Below, in pieces: positions 9,108-17,659 of a DNA stretch of 64,000 nucleotides. Every line of letters begins with the position of its first letter. Within the stretch, counting starts at the first letter, position 1. Where the stretch lies: contig NZ_KQ948934.1 in assembly GCF_001514235.1 (NCBI RefSeq), forward strand, positions 62,001 through 126,000, given 5' to 3'. A model generated the notes under the pieces. That model was not told where the DNA came from and did no database searches. It saw only the letters and a list, made by a program, of their open reading frames with translations. This stretch comes from Streptomyces caeruleatus (GTDB lineage Bacteria > Actinomycetota > Actinomycetes > Streptomycetales > Streptomycetaceae). The position numbers were made by a program, and so were the translations under genes.

Positions 9108-9119
9108 TCGGGGGCTTCG
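9082..9119 (+). terminator. Terminator overlapping the small ORF
   Basis: CGAAGCCCCCG (9082-9092) pairs perfectly with CGGGGGCTTCG (9109-9119) across a 16-base loop that contains the small ORF's stop codon. It is followed by TTCTGCCC. The remaining sequence to 9405 has no clear gene and should hold the promoter of the AAA+ ATPase; I could not pick a convincing one. Confidence 0.7.
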
Positions 9120-9405
9120 TTCTGCCCTGACTCCTCATTTCGGGCGCCGAGAGACGCGATTCGCTCACCCTGGGTCACCGAGCGCGCTCCGCCCGATCCG
9201 CTCCCACCTCGCCAAACGGCCGGTGCGGCACCCTGGGGCGGGCGACACCCTCGCAGGTACGATGCCCTCGGTGCGGCGTACGGACGGCTGCTCTGCGCAC
9301 CGTTGCAACTCCGGTCCGCGGCACGGCGGTTCGATCGATCCGATCAAGGCGGCCGACGGACGAGCGGTCGGTCAACCGACGGGGGCACGGTTTGTGGGGG
9401 ACGTG

Positions 9406-11271
9406 ATGGACTTCGGCACGCAGGGCCCCGAGGCCCCGGCCGACCTCGCCTGGTTGCGAGGTGTGGATGCCTACACGATGGGGGCCTATCCGCAGGCGGA
9501 GGAGGAGTTCCGCACCGCGGTACGGATCGATCCCGGGATGGCCGACGGCTGGCTCGGTCTGCACGCGCTGCGCGTCGACACGACGACCGCGCTGCTGCGG
9601 ATGTACCGGCACCGGGAGCGCTTCGGGGAACAGCGCGCCCGGCATCGGCGGGCGATCAACTCCTGGTACTGGCTGGGCTGGTGGGTGCAGCCGGTGCTGG
9701 AGAGCCCGCGCGATCTGCTCCTCGCCCACGCCTCCCACTGGCTGGACGGACGGCATGTGCCGGAGCTGGACCGGGCGCTGGCCGGGCTCCCGCCCGTCGA
9801 CACCGACCACCAGGTCCGCTTTCTGCACGCGTGCCGCTCCTATCTGGTCAAGGACTGGGAGCAGCTCGTACGGCACACCGACCCGCTGCTCGACGACGCG
9901 ATGCTCGGCATCGAGGCGGGCCTGTTCGGCGGCATGGCGCGGGTGCGACTGGAGATGTACGGGCAGGCCGAACCTCTGCTCTCGGCCGCGCTGATGCGCT
10001 GCCGCAGCGAGCAGCCGCAGCGCAAGGAGCTGCGGTACTGGCTGGCGCGGGCGCACGAGGGCACGGGCCGGTCCGCCGCCGCGCTCCCCCTCTACCGCGC
10101 GGTGCACCGGGTGGACCCCGCCTTCATGGACACCTCGGCGCGGCTCGCGGCCATCGCCGAGGGCGACGGCTACGACGACACCACCGACCTCGCGGCGATC
10201 ACGTTGACCGGGTTCGGCGGGGACATGGGCGACGGACCCGATGGGCTCGACCCGCTCTTCGGCACCGAGGGGCGCGACCTGAAGCTGTCCGACCCGGACC
10301 TGCCGCCCACCGGGCCGCTGCCGTCGGTGGTGGATCCGACGGTGCGCGAGAAGACCGCGGTGTCGTCGCAGCCGTTGCCCGCCGGGCCGACAGACCCCCG
10401 GTTACTCGAGGAGGCGCTCGCCGAGCTCGAGCGCATGGTGGGTCTTGAGCCCGTCAAACGGCAGGTCAAGGCGCTGTCCGCCCAGTTGAACATGGCCCGG
10501 CTGCGCGCCGGGCAGGGGCTGCCCGTACAGCCGCCCAAACGGCACTTCGTCTTCTCCGGCCCGTCGGGCACCGGCAAGACCACGGTCGCGCGCATCCTGG
10601 GCCGCGTCTTCTACGCCCTCGGGCTCCTCGGCGGCGACCATCTCGTGGAGGCCCAGCGGGCCGACCTGGTCGGCGAGTATCTGGGCCAGACGGCCGTGAA
10701 GGCCAACGAGCTCATCGACTCCGCGCTCGGGGGCGTGCTCTTCGTCGACGAGGCCTACTCGCTCTCCAACACCGGCTACGGCAAGGGCGACGCGTACGGC
10801 GACGAGGCCCTCCAGGTGCTGCTGAAGCGGGCCGAGGACAACCGGGACCACCTGGTGGTGATCCTCGCCGGCTATCCCGAGGGCATGGACCGGCTGCTGG
10901 CCGCCAACCCCGGCCTCTCCTCCCGTTTCACGACCCGCGTCGACTTTCCCTCGTACCGTCCGCTCGAACTGACCTCCATCGGTGAGGTGCTCGCGGTGGA
11001 GAACGGTGACGTCTGGGACGAGGAGGCGCTGGACGAGCTGCGGTCCATCGCCGGGCATGTGGTGGACCAGGGGTGGATCGACGAGCTGGGCAACGGGCGG
11101 TTTCTGCGGACGCTGTACGAGAAGAGCTGCGCGTACCGGGATCTGCGGTTGTCGACGTATCCGGGGGCGTTGACGAGGGACGACTTGTCGACGCTTCGGT
11201 TGCCGGATCTGATGCAGGCGTACGGGGAGGTTCTGTCGGGGCGGGGGCCGCAGGATCCGTCGGCCATGTGA
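9406..11271 (+). CDS. EccA/CbbX-type AAA+ ATPase with N-terminal TPR-like domain
   Basis: The 621-residue protein has a helical TPR-like N-terminal half and an acidic, proline-rich linker (about residues 265-330). A C-terminal AAA+ domain follows, with Walker A GPSGTGKTT near residue 384, Walker B GGVLFVDEAYSL near 443 and sensor ILAGYPEGM. This is the EccA/CbxX/SpoVK layout, used as a chaperone-like ATPase in type VII secretion, but no Ecc, EsxA/B or mycosin gene is nearby. I chose ATG 9406 after GGGGGA; an adjacent GTG at 9403 is possible. The longer frame from 9094 would run through the terminator and was rejected. Confidence 0.87.
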   Translation: MDFGTQGPEAPADLAWLRGVDAYTMGAYPQAEEEFRTAVRIDPGMADGWLGLHALRVDTTTALLRMYRHRERFGEQRARHRRAINSWYWLGWWVQPVLESPRDLLLAHASHWLDGRHVPELDRALAGLPPVDTDHQVRFLHACRSYLVKDWEQLVRHTDPLLDDAMLGIEAGLFGGMARVRLEMYGQAEPLLSAALMRCRSEQPQRKELRYWLARAHEGTGRSAAALPLYRAVHRVDPAFMDTSARLAAIAEGDGYDDTTDLAAITLTGFGGDMGDGPDGLDPLFGTEGRDLKLSDPDLPPTGPLPSVVDPTVREKTAVSSQPLPAGPTDPRLLEEALAELERMVGLEPVKRQVKALSAQLNMARLRAGQGLPVQPPKRHFVFSGPSGTGKTTVARILGRVFYALGLLGGDHLVEAQRADLVGEYLGQTAVKANELIDSALGGVLFVDEAYSLSNTGYGKGDAYGDEALQVLLKRAEDNRDHLVVILAGYPEGMDRLLAANPGLSSRFTTRVDFPSYRPLELTSIGEVLAVENGDVWDEEALDELRSIAGHVVDQGWIDELGNGRFLRTLYEKSCAYRDLRLSTYPGALTRDDLSTLRLPDLMQAYGEVLSGRGPQDPSAM

Positions 11272-11290
11272 CGGACCCTGCGCGGCGGTG

Positions 11291-11404
11291 GATTCTCGCC
11301 CCCGCCGCCCCTACCCGTCCCATCCTTGAAGGGGCGCTGCCCCTTCCACCCCGCCAGGGGGCTCTGCCCCCTGGACCCCCGCTCCTCAAACGCCGGAGGG
11401 GCTG
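11291..11404 (+). repeat. Dispersed hairpin-rich repeat, copy A
   Basis: The 172-base gap between convergent genes holds a repeat that is also present inverted at 44058-44161. The first 33 or so bases after TCGCCCCCGCCG are nearly identical in the two copies. It contains two perfect hairpins with three-base loops: GAAGGGGC/GCCCCTTC (11328-11346) and CCAGGGGGC/GCCCCCTGG (11354-11374). It ends in CTCAAACGCCGG and GGGGCTG. Similar elements are common between genes in Streptomyces. It probably acts as a bidirectional terminator here. Confidence 0.75.
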
Positions 11405-11443
11405 AAATATGGGGACGCCGGCGGGGCTGCGCCAAGGCTGGGG

Positions 11444-12532
11444 TCAGACCGTCAGTGCTCCCTCCGGCTCTCCCGTGCTCAGGCGTGGTCCCGTCACCCG
11501 TACCTCCGGCAGGTCCCGGTGGGCCGGGTCGCGGACCTCGCCCACCAGGAGTTCGAGGACGTCCTCGAGGGCGACGAGGCCGAGGACTCGGCCGGAGGCG
11601 TCGGCCACCTGGGCGAGGTGGGTGGCGGCGCGGCGCATGACGGTGAGGGCGTCGTCCAGGGGGAGTTCGGAGCGGAGGGTCGTCATCGGGCGCCAGACGT
11701 GCTGGGGCACCGCGCGTTCGGACTCCTCCAGGTCCAGGACGTCCTTCACGTGGAGGTAGCCCATGAAGGCGCCGGTCTCCGCGGCCACCGGGAAACGGGA
11801 GTAGCCGGTGCGGGCGGTGAGGGCGACGATCTGGCCGGGGGTGACCGACGGGCTGACCGTGACCAGGGACTCGCGCTTCAGGAGGACGTCCGTCACCGGG
11901 CGGGAGCCCAGCTCCAGGGCGTCCCCCAAACGTTCCTGCTCCTCCGGGTCGAGCAGGCCGGCCTGGCCGGAGTCCTCGACGAGCCGGTTGAGCTGCTCGC
12001 TGGTGAAGACCGCCTCGACCTCGTCCTTCGGTTCGACGCGGAAGAGCCGCAGGATGGCCCGCGCGACGGCGCCGAGGGCCACCGTGATCGGACGGCAGAA
12101 GCGTGCGAAGTAGACCAGGCCGGGGCTGAGCCACAGCGCGACCTTCTCCGGCGCCGCCATCGCCATGTTCTTCGGCAGCATCTCGCCGATGACCAGGTGG
12201 AAGAAGACCACCGCGGCGAGCGCGATGACATAGGTGAGGGGGTGGATCATGCCCTGCGGCAGGCGAACCCACTCGAACAGCGGCTCCAGCAGGTGCGCCA
12301 CCGTGGGCTCCGCCACCGCGCCCAGCGTCAGCGAGCACACCGTGATGCCGAACTGCGCCGCCGCCATCATCTGCGGCAGCCGCTCCAGGCCGTACAGCAC
12401 CTGGCGGGCGCGGGCCGTGCCGAGCGGTTCGATCTGGCTGCGGCGGACCGAGACGAGGGCGAACTCGGCGCCCACGAAGAAGCCGTTGGCCAGGACCAGC
12501 AGCGCCGCGAAGAGAAGTTGGAGCACGCTCAT
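11444..12532 (-). CDS. CNNM/CorC-type membrane protein with CBS pair (short form)
   Basis: The 362-residue hemolysin-family protein has a DUF21 (CNNM) transmembrane domain over about the first 190 residues, with LANGFFVGAEFALVSVRR and VIGEMLPKN as landmarks. A pair of CBS domains spans about 205-335. It lacks the C-terminal CorC/HlyC domain that its upstream neighbour has. Such proteins are linked to magnesium or cobalt handling, though direct transport is disputed. The ATG overlaps the stop of the upstream paralogue by four bases (ATGA), so the two are translationally coupled and may form a heteromer. Confidence 0.9.
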   Translation of the reverse strand: MSVLQLLFAALLVLANGFFVGAEFALVSVRRSQIEPLGTARARQVLYGLERLPQMMAAAQFGITVCSLTLGAVAEPTVAHLLEPLFEWVRLPQGMIHPLTYVIALAAVVFFHLVIGEMLPKNMAMAAPEKVALWLSPGLVYFARFCRPITVALGAVARAILRLFRVEPKDEVEAVFTSEQLNRLVEDSGQAGLLDPEEQERLGDALELGSRPVTDVLLKRESLVTVSPSVTPGQIVALTARTGYSRFPVAAETGAFMGYLHVKDVLDLEESERAVPQHVWRPMTTLRSELPLDDALTVMRRAATHLAQVADASGRVLGLVALEDVLELLVGEVRDPAHRDLPEVRVTGPRLSTGEPEGALTV

Positions 12533-13854
12533 CGGGCGACCTCCACCACGGCCCCGGTCCGGACCAGCCGGACGCGCTCGGCGCGGTAGTGACCGACCCG
12601 GCGCACCGAAAGCCGCCAGCCCGGCAGTTCCGCCTTGTCACCGACGGCCGGGATACGGCCGAGCTGATCGGCGACCAGCCCGGCGACGGTCTCGTACGGG
12701 CCCTCGGGCACGTCGAGTCCTATGCGCTGCAGGATGTCGACCCGGCAGCTGCCGTCGGCGTCCCAGGCGGGCCGGCCGTCCTCCGGAGGGGCGGCGGCGA
12801 GTTCGGGCAGGTCCTGCCCGTCGTGTTCGTCGCGCACCTCGCCGACGATCTCCTCGACGATGTCCTCCAGGGTGACGACCCCGGCCGTACCGCCGTACTC
12901 GTCGACGACGACGGCGATGGGCTGCTCGCTGCGCAGCTGGGCGAGGAGCGGCTGGACGGGCAGGGTCTCGGGGACCAGCAGGGCCGGGCGGGCGATACGG
13001 CCGACCGGGGTGCGCAGCCGTTCACTCGAACGGATCGCCAGGGCGTCCTTCAGATGGACCATGCCGACGATCTCGTCGATCCTCTCCCGGTAGACCGGGA
13101 AGCGGGACAGACCGGTGGCGCGGGTCAGGTTCACCACGTCCTCGGCGGTCGCCGACGACTGCAGGGCGCTGACCTTCACGCGCGGGGTCATCACGTGCTG
13201 CGCGGTGAGCTCGGCGAGCGACAGGGTCCGTACGAAGAGATCCGCGGTGTCCTGCTCCAGGGCGCCGGCCTGGGCGGAGTGGCGGGCCAGGGAGACGAGT
13301 TCACCGGGGGTGCGGGCGGAGGCCAGCTCCTCGGTCGGCTCGATGCCCAGGGCGCGCACGAGACGGTTGGCGACGGAGTTCAGCGCGGCGATCACCGGGC
13401 GGAACAGCCGCGCGAACACATGCTGCGGGCCGGCGACGAAGCGCGCGACCTGCATCGGCCGGGACACCGCCCAGTTCTTGGGCACGAGCTCGCCGATCAC
13501 CATCTGCACGGCCGAGGCCAGCAGCATGCCGACGACCACGGCCACCCCGGACACCGCGCCCTCGGGGATGCCGATCGCGGTGAAGGGGCCGCCGAGCAGC
13601 TCGGCGAGCGCCGGTTCGGCGAGCATGCCGACGACGAGGGAGGTGATGGTGATGCCGAGCTGGGTGCCGGAGAGCTGGAAGGACAGTTCCTTCAGTGATT
13701 CGACGACCCGGTGGGCCCGTCGGTCGCCCTCGGCTGCGGCCTTCTCGGCGTCCGTCGCCTCGACTGTGACCAGGCCGAACTCGGCGGCCACGAAGAAGCC
13801 GTTGGCGAGAATCAGGAGGAACGCGGCTGCCAGAAGCAGCAAGGGGATGCTCAT
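12529..13854 (-). CDS. CNNM/CorC-type membrane protein with CBS pair and CorC_HlyC domain
   Basis: The 441-residue product has three or four membrane helices in an N-terminal DUF21 domain (LANGFFVAAEFGLVTVEATD, VIGELVPKNWA). Two CBS domains follow (around 220-340, with VVVDEYGGTAGVVTLEDIVE). The C-terminal CorC_HlyC domain, about 85 residues, contains EGPYETVAGLVADQLGRIP. It is a full-length member of the family implicated in magnesium/cobalt homeostasis. It is the first gene of a two-gene overlapping operon. The start ATG 13854 has only a weak GGGG ribosome site. Confidence 0.9.
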   Translation of the reverse strand: MSIPLLLLAAAFLLILANGFFVAAEFGLVTVEATDAEKAAAEGDRRAHRVVESLKELSFQLSGTQLGITITSLVVGMLAEPALAELLGGPFTAIGIPEGAVSGVAVVVGMLLASAVQMVIGELVPKNWAVSRPMQVARFVAGPQHVFARLFRPVIAALNSVANRLVRALGIEPTEELASARTPGELVSLARHSAQAGALEQDTADLFVRTLSLAELTAQHVMTPRVKVSALQSSATAEDVVNLTRATGLSRFPVYRERIDEIVGMVHLKDALAIRSSERLRTPVGRIARPALLVPETLPVQPLLAQLRSEQPIAVVVDEYGGTAGVVTLEDIVEEIVGEVRDEHDGQDLPELAAAPPEDGRPAWDADGSCRVDILQRIGLDVPEGPYETVAGLVADQLGRIPAVGDKAELPGWRLSVRRVGHYRAERVRLVRTGAVVEVAR

Positions 13855-13977
13855 GATGCCGCCGCCCCGGTATGTCGGGAGGGGGCGGCGCAGGTACTAC
13901 AGGACGATCCGTCCATCGCTGGAGGGAATCACTCCTCGGGTAGCAGGGGGCCTCTGAGTGCGGGCTGGGACATCAAA

Positions 13978-14005
13978 GGCGGAGGCGTCAGAAAACGCCT
14001 CCGCC
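13978..14005 (-). terminator. Intrinsic terminator of the rib-his operon
   Basis: GGCGGAGGCGT (13978-13988) and ACGCCTCCGCC (13995-14005) form an 11-base-pair stem with a six-base loop. Read on the minus strand, the hairpin is followed by TTTGATG. It lies 73 bases past the last gene of the riboflavin-histidine operon. Confidence 0.8.
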
Positions 14006-14077
14006 AACAGATTAATCAAGACATGGCGATTTACGTCAGGGTGAACGTCCCCCAGTGAGCCCCGATGGCCCCCTGAG

Positions 14078-14536
14078 TCAGCCCTGATGCTCCTCCGGAC
14101 CCCTGAGGGCACGGGCCTCGGCGAGCGCCCGCAGTGCGCGTGCGTCGGCGATGGCCCGCTGCTTGGCGATGCCGGGCTGGATGCCGAGCGCGGGCAGGCT
14201 GGTGCCGTCGCTGAGGTTGAGGAACACCCAGGGGTCGCCCGGACGGAGGTTTACCTGGACGATCTCGGCCCACTCCAGTCGGCGCCTGGTGGCGATGTTC
14301 ACCACGGTGACGCCGGTCTCGTCGGCGACGACCTTCACGCGCGCCAGCATGGCCAGCACGCCGAACATCAGGGCGCCGGTGAAGACGAAGCTGAGGCGCT
14401 CGCCGGGGCCGAGCTTCTCCAGCAGCAGCGCGACCGCCGTGATGACGACGAAGATCGCGACGCCGGCGGAGAGCAGGACGGCCCTGGTGCGGCCCGGCCG
14501 GAATGTGACGGGCAGGGCGGGCAGTTCGGAGGACAT
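14078..14536 (-). CDS. PH-domain membrane protein
   Basis: The 152-residue protein has two adjacent hydrophobic helices (about residues 18-38 and 47-66). A compact beta-rich pleckstrin-homology-like domain follows, with the block RRRLEWAEIVQVNLRPGDPW and a helical end (LRALAEARALRG). This architecture is common in actinobacterial membrane-anchored PH proteins of unknown function. It starts 19 bases after hisG and is the last gene before the operon terminator. No enzymatic role can be inferred. Confidence 0.82.
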   Translation of the reverse strand: MSSELPALPVTFRPGRTRAVLLSAGVAIFVVITAVALLLEKLGPGERLSFVFTGALMFGVLAMLARVKVVADETGVTVVNIATRRRLEWAEIVQVNLRPGDPWVFLNLSDGTSLPALGIQPGIAKQRAIADARALRALAEARALRGPEEHQG

Positions 14537-14555
14537 CGGTCTACGGCCTCTCGGG

Positions 14556-15407
14556 TCAGAGGCGGCAGGCGTGGATGGCCGTGGTCAGGATGGCCCGCGC
14601 GCCGATGTCGTACAGGTCGTCCATGATGCGCTGGGCTTCCTTGGCGGGGACCATGGCCCGGACGGCCACCCAGCCCTCGTTGTGCAGCGGCGAGACGGTC
14701 GGCGATTCCAGGCCGGGCGTCAGAGCCACGGCCTTCTCCAGCTGCTCGACGCGGCAGTCGTAGTCCATCATCACGTAGGTCCGCGCGACCAGGACGCCCT
14801 GGAGGCGGCGCAGGAACTGCTGGACCTTGGGCTCCTCGCCGTCCGCGCCGGTGCGGCGGATGACGACGGCCTCGGACTTCATGATCGGCTCGCCTACGAC
14901 CTCCAAGCCGGCGTTGCGCAGCGAGGTGCCGGTCTCGACGACGTCCGCGATGACCTGGGCGACACCGAGCTGGATCGCGGTCTCGACGGCGCCGTCGAGG
15001 TGGACGACGGAGGCGTCGATGCCGTGGTCGGCGAGGTGCTTGGCGACGATGCCCTCGTAGGAGGTGGCGACCGTCTTGCCGTTGAGGTCCGCCAGGTCGG
15101 CGCCGACGGTGCCGGGCTTGGTGGCGAAGCGGAAGGTGGAGCGGGCGAAGCCGAGGGCCAGGATCTCCTCGGCGTTGGCGCCGGAGTCGATCAGCAGGTC
15201 ACGGCCGGTGAGGCCGATGTCGAGCTGCCCGGAGGCGACGTAGATGGCGATGTCGCGGGGGCGGAGGTAGAAGAACTCGACGTCGTTGCCGGGGTCGACG
15301 ATCCGCAGTTCCTTGGACTCGCGGCGCTGGAGGTAGCCGGCCTCATGCAGCATCTCCGCCGCAGGGCCGGACAGGGAACCCTTGTTGGGGACGGCGATGC
15401 GCAGCAT
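14556..15407 (-). CDS. hisG: ATP phosphoribosyltransferase, long form
   Basis: The enzyme joins ATP and PRPP, the first and feedback-controlled step of histidine synthesis. It has 283 residues, the length of the long, self-sufficient form. The catalytic domain includes VPNKGSLSGPA and the PRPP-binding ETGTSLRNAGLEVV near residue 180. The C-terminal ACT-like regulatory domain (about residues 210-283) confers histidine inhibition, so no HisZ partner is needed. The ATG at 15407 follows hisE by 50 bases in the FMN-riboswitch operon. Confidence 0.97.
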   Translation of the reverse strand: MLRIAVPNKGSLSGPAAEMLHEAGYLQRRESKELRIVDPGNDVEFFYLRPRDIAIYVASGQLDIGLTGRDLLIDSGANAEEILALGFARSTFRFATKPGTVGADLADLNGKTVATSYEGIVAKHLADHGIDASVVHLDGAVETAIQLGVAQVIADVVETGTSLRNAGLEVVGEPIMKSEAVVIRRTGADGEEPKVQQFLRRLQGVLVARTYVMMDYDCRVEQLEKAVALTPGLESPTVSPLHNEGWVAVRAMVPAKEAQRIMDDLYDIGARAILTTAIHACRL

Positions 15408-15457
15408 GAGGTCGGCTTCCTTCGTTCGCTCTTACGGGTGTGCTGGTTCGGTGGTGC

Positions 15458-15730
15458 TCAGAGGTGGGCGTAGACGTCGTCGAGGGAGATCCCGCGCGCG
15501 ACCATCATCACCTGGACGTGGTAGAGCAGCTGCGAGATCTCCTCGGCGGCGGCTTCCTTGCCCTCGTACTCGGCGGCCATCCAGACCTCGGCGGCCTCCT
15601 CGACGACCTTCTTGCCGATGGCATGGACGCCCTTGCCGACCAGCTCTGCGGTGCGGGAAGTGGCGGGGTCGCCGCTTACGGCCTTGTGCTGGAGCTCGGT
15701 GAAGAGCTCCTCGAAAGTCTTCTTGGACAT
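15458..15730 (-). CDS. hisE: Phosphoribosyl-ATP pyrophosphatase
   Basis: This 90-residue all-helical enzyme removes pyrophosphate from phosphoribosyl-ATP, the second step of histidine synthesis. The magnesium-binding motif EEAAEV and the later EEISQLLYH are visible. I chose ATG 15730 (MSKKTFEELF), which matches the family start; a GTG four codons upstream at 15742 also lies in frame. It is between ribH and hisG. HisI is not fused to it and must be elsewhere. Confidence 0.95.
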   Translation of the reverse strand: MSKKTFEELFTELQHKAVSGDPATSRTAELVGKGVHAIGKKVVEEAAEVWMAAEYEGKEAAAEEISQLLYHVQVMMVARGISLDDVYAHL

Positions 15731-15763
15731 GGTGGCGCCCACTTTACGCGTTGACCGGACGAC

Positions 15764-16249
15764 CTAACGCCATGGTTCGGATACTGAGCGGAGGGTCGCC
15801 GCCGTGGCCACCGCCGCCGTCACCGCCTCGTGTCCCTTGTCCTCGTTGGAGCCCTCGATGCCCGCCCGGTCCAGGGCCTGCTCCTCGGTGTCGCAGGTGA
15901 GGACGCCCATGCCGACGGGGACTCCGGTGTCCACCGAGACCTGGGTGAGGCCCTGGGTGACGCCCTGGCAGACGTACTCGAAGTGCGGGGTGCCGCCGCG
16001 GATGACCACGCCGAGCGCCACGATGGCGTCGTAGCCGCGGCCCGCGAGGACCTTGGCGACCACCGGGAGTTCCCAGCTGCCGGGGACCCTGAGCAGGGTC
16101 GGCTCGTCGATCCCCAGGTCGTGCAGGGCGCGCAGCGCGCCGTCCACCAGACCGTCCATCACCTTCTCGTGCCACTGCGCCGCGATGACCGCGACCCGCA
16201 GGTCGCCCACATTGCGTACGGACAGCTCCGGTGCGCCCTTGCCGCTCAC
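15764..16249 (-). CDS. ribH: 6,7-dimethyl-8-ribityllumazine synthase
   Basis: The 161-residue enzyme condenses the ribityl-pyrimidine with 3,4-dihydroxybutanone phosphate, the penultimate step to riboflavin. It normally assembles as pentamers or icosahedral shells. Landmarks are PGSWELP (substrate binding), GVVIRGGTPHFEYV with the catalytic His, and the C-terminal EDKGHEA. It starts at GTG 16249, 27 bases after ribBA. Confidence 0.97.
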   Translation of the reverse strand: MSGKGAPELSVRNVGDLRVAVIAAQWHEKVMDGLVDGALRALHDLGIDEPTLLRVPGSWELPVVAKVLAGRGYDAIVALGVVIRGGTPHFEYVCQGVTQGLTQVSVDTGVPVGMGVLTCDTEEQALDRAGIEGSNEDKGHEAVTAAVATAATLRSVSEPWR

Positions 16250-16276
16250 GTTCTCAGGTCTCCTCGGTGTGTGCTC

Positions 16277-17659
16277 TTACTGGTTGGTGCAGGTGGACAG
16301 GGCGGCCGGGGCCCCGGGTGCCGGGTCCAGCCAGGGCAGGTCGTGCCCCATCCGGTCGCGCTTGGTGCGCAGGTACGTCAGGTTGTGCTCGCCCGCCTGT
16401 ACGGGCATCGGCTCCCGCTCGGTGACCTTGAGTCCGTGGCCGGTGAGCGCGTCGGTCTTGTCGGGGTTGTTGGTCAGCAGGCGCACGCTGTGCACGCCGA
16501 GGTCGACCAGGATCCGCGCGCCGGCGCCGTAGTCGCGGGCGTCGGCGGGCAGGCCGAGTTCGAGGTTGGCGTCGAGGGTGTCGCGGCCGCGCTCCTGGAG
16601 TTCGTAGGCGCGCAGCTTGGACATCAGGCCGATGCCCCGGCCCTCGTGTCCGCGCAGGTAGACGACGACTCCGCGGCCCTCGTCCTGGATGCGCTCCAGG
16701 GCCGCCTCCAGCTGGGGGCCGCAGTCGCAGCGCAGGGAGTGGAAGACGTCGCCGGTGAGGCATTCGGAGTGGACGCGGACGACGACGTCCTCGCCGTCGC
16801 CGATCTCGCCGTGCACGAGGGCGACGTGCTCGACGCCGTCGACGGTGGAGCGGTAGCCGTACGCCGTGAAGGCGCCGTGGGCGGTGGGCAGGTGGACCTC
16901 GGCCTCGCGGCGGACGGCCGGGCGGTCCGGCAGGCGCTGCTCGACGAGGGCGGGGCGCTGCTCGGCCGCGGCGGGCGCCTGCCGGGCCGGCTCCGGGTGT
17001 TCGGCGGCGCGGCGGTAGGCGATCAGGTCCTCGATGGAGATGATCGTCAGGCCGTGCTTGCGGGCGAACGGGATCAGCTCGGGCAGCCGCAGCATCTCGC
17101 CGTCCTCGCCGGCGATCTCGACGATGGCGCCGGCCGGGCGCAGCCCCGCGAGCCGGGCGAGGTCGACGGCGGCCTCGGTGTGGCCGTTGCGGACGAGGAC
17201 GCCGCCGGGCCGGGCGCGCAGCGGGAAGATGTGGCCGGGGCGGACGAGGTCCGACGGCTCGGCCTTGCCGCTCGCGAGCAGCTGGAGCGTGGTCGCGCGG
17301 TCGGAGGCCGAGATACCGGTGGTCACACCGTGCGCGGCGGAGGCGTCCACGGAGACGGTGAAGGCGGTCTTCATCGACTCGGTGTTGTCCGCGACCATCT
17401 GCGGGAGTTCGAGGCGCTCCAGCTCCTCGGGCTCCATGGGCGCGCAGATCAGGCCGCGGCACTCGCTCATCATGAAGGCGACGATCTCGGGCGTCGCGTG
17501 CTCGGCGGCGACGACGAGGTCACCCTCGTTCTCGCGGTCCTCGTCGTCGACGACCACGATCGGGCGGCCGGCCGCGATGTCGGCGATGGCCTGCTCGATC
17601 GGGTCGAGCCGGAGGTCCTCGACGTCTTCGGTGCGGTACAGGATCGGTGCCGTGGTCAT
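16277..17659 (-). CDS. ribBA: Bifunctional DHBP synthase / GTP cyclohydrolase II
   Basis: The N-terminal half (about residues 1-205) is 3,4-dihydroxy-2-butanone-4-phosphate synthase, with the DDEDRENEGD metal and substrate motif and RPGHIFPLRARPGG. A variable linker near 206-240 leads to GTP cyclohydrolase II, with ECLTGDVFHSLRCDCG carrying the three zinc cysteines and LRGHEGRGIGL. The 460 residues thus make both precursors of lumazine. ATG 17659 has GGAAGGAG upstream and overlaps the ribM stop by four bases; the longer open frame to 18181 is a shadow of ribM. Confidence 0.96.
   Translation of the reverse strand: MTTAPILYRTEDVEDLRLDPIEQAIADIAAGRPIVVVDDEDRENEGDLVVAAEHATPEIVAFMMSECRGLICAPMEPEELERLELPQMVADNTESMKTAFTVSVDASAAHGVTTGISASDRATTLQLLASGKAEPSDLVRPGHIFPLRARPGGVLVRNGHTEAAVDLARLAGLRPAGAIVEIAGEDGEMLRLPELIPFARKHGLTIISIEDLIAYRRAAEHPEPARQAPAAAEQRPALVEQRLPDRPAVRREAEVHLPTAHGAFTAYGYRSTVDGVEHVALVHGEIGDGEDVVVRVHSECLTGDVFHSLRCDCGPQLEAALERIQDEGRGVVVYLRGHEGRGIGLMSKLRAYELQERGRDTLDANLELGLPADARDYGAGARILVDLGVHSVRLLTNNPDKTDALTGHGLKVTEREPMPVQAGEHNLTYLRTKRDRMGHDLPWLDPAPGAPAALSTCTNQ

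Noticed and set aside
9406..11271. Type VII secretion locus
   Set aside because: Only an EccA-like ATPase is present; no EccB-E, mycosin or WXG100 genes are in the window.
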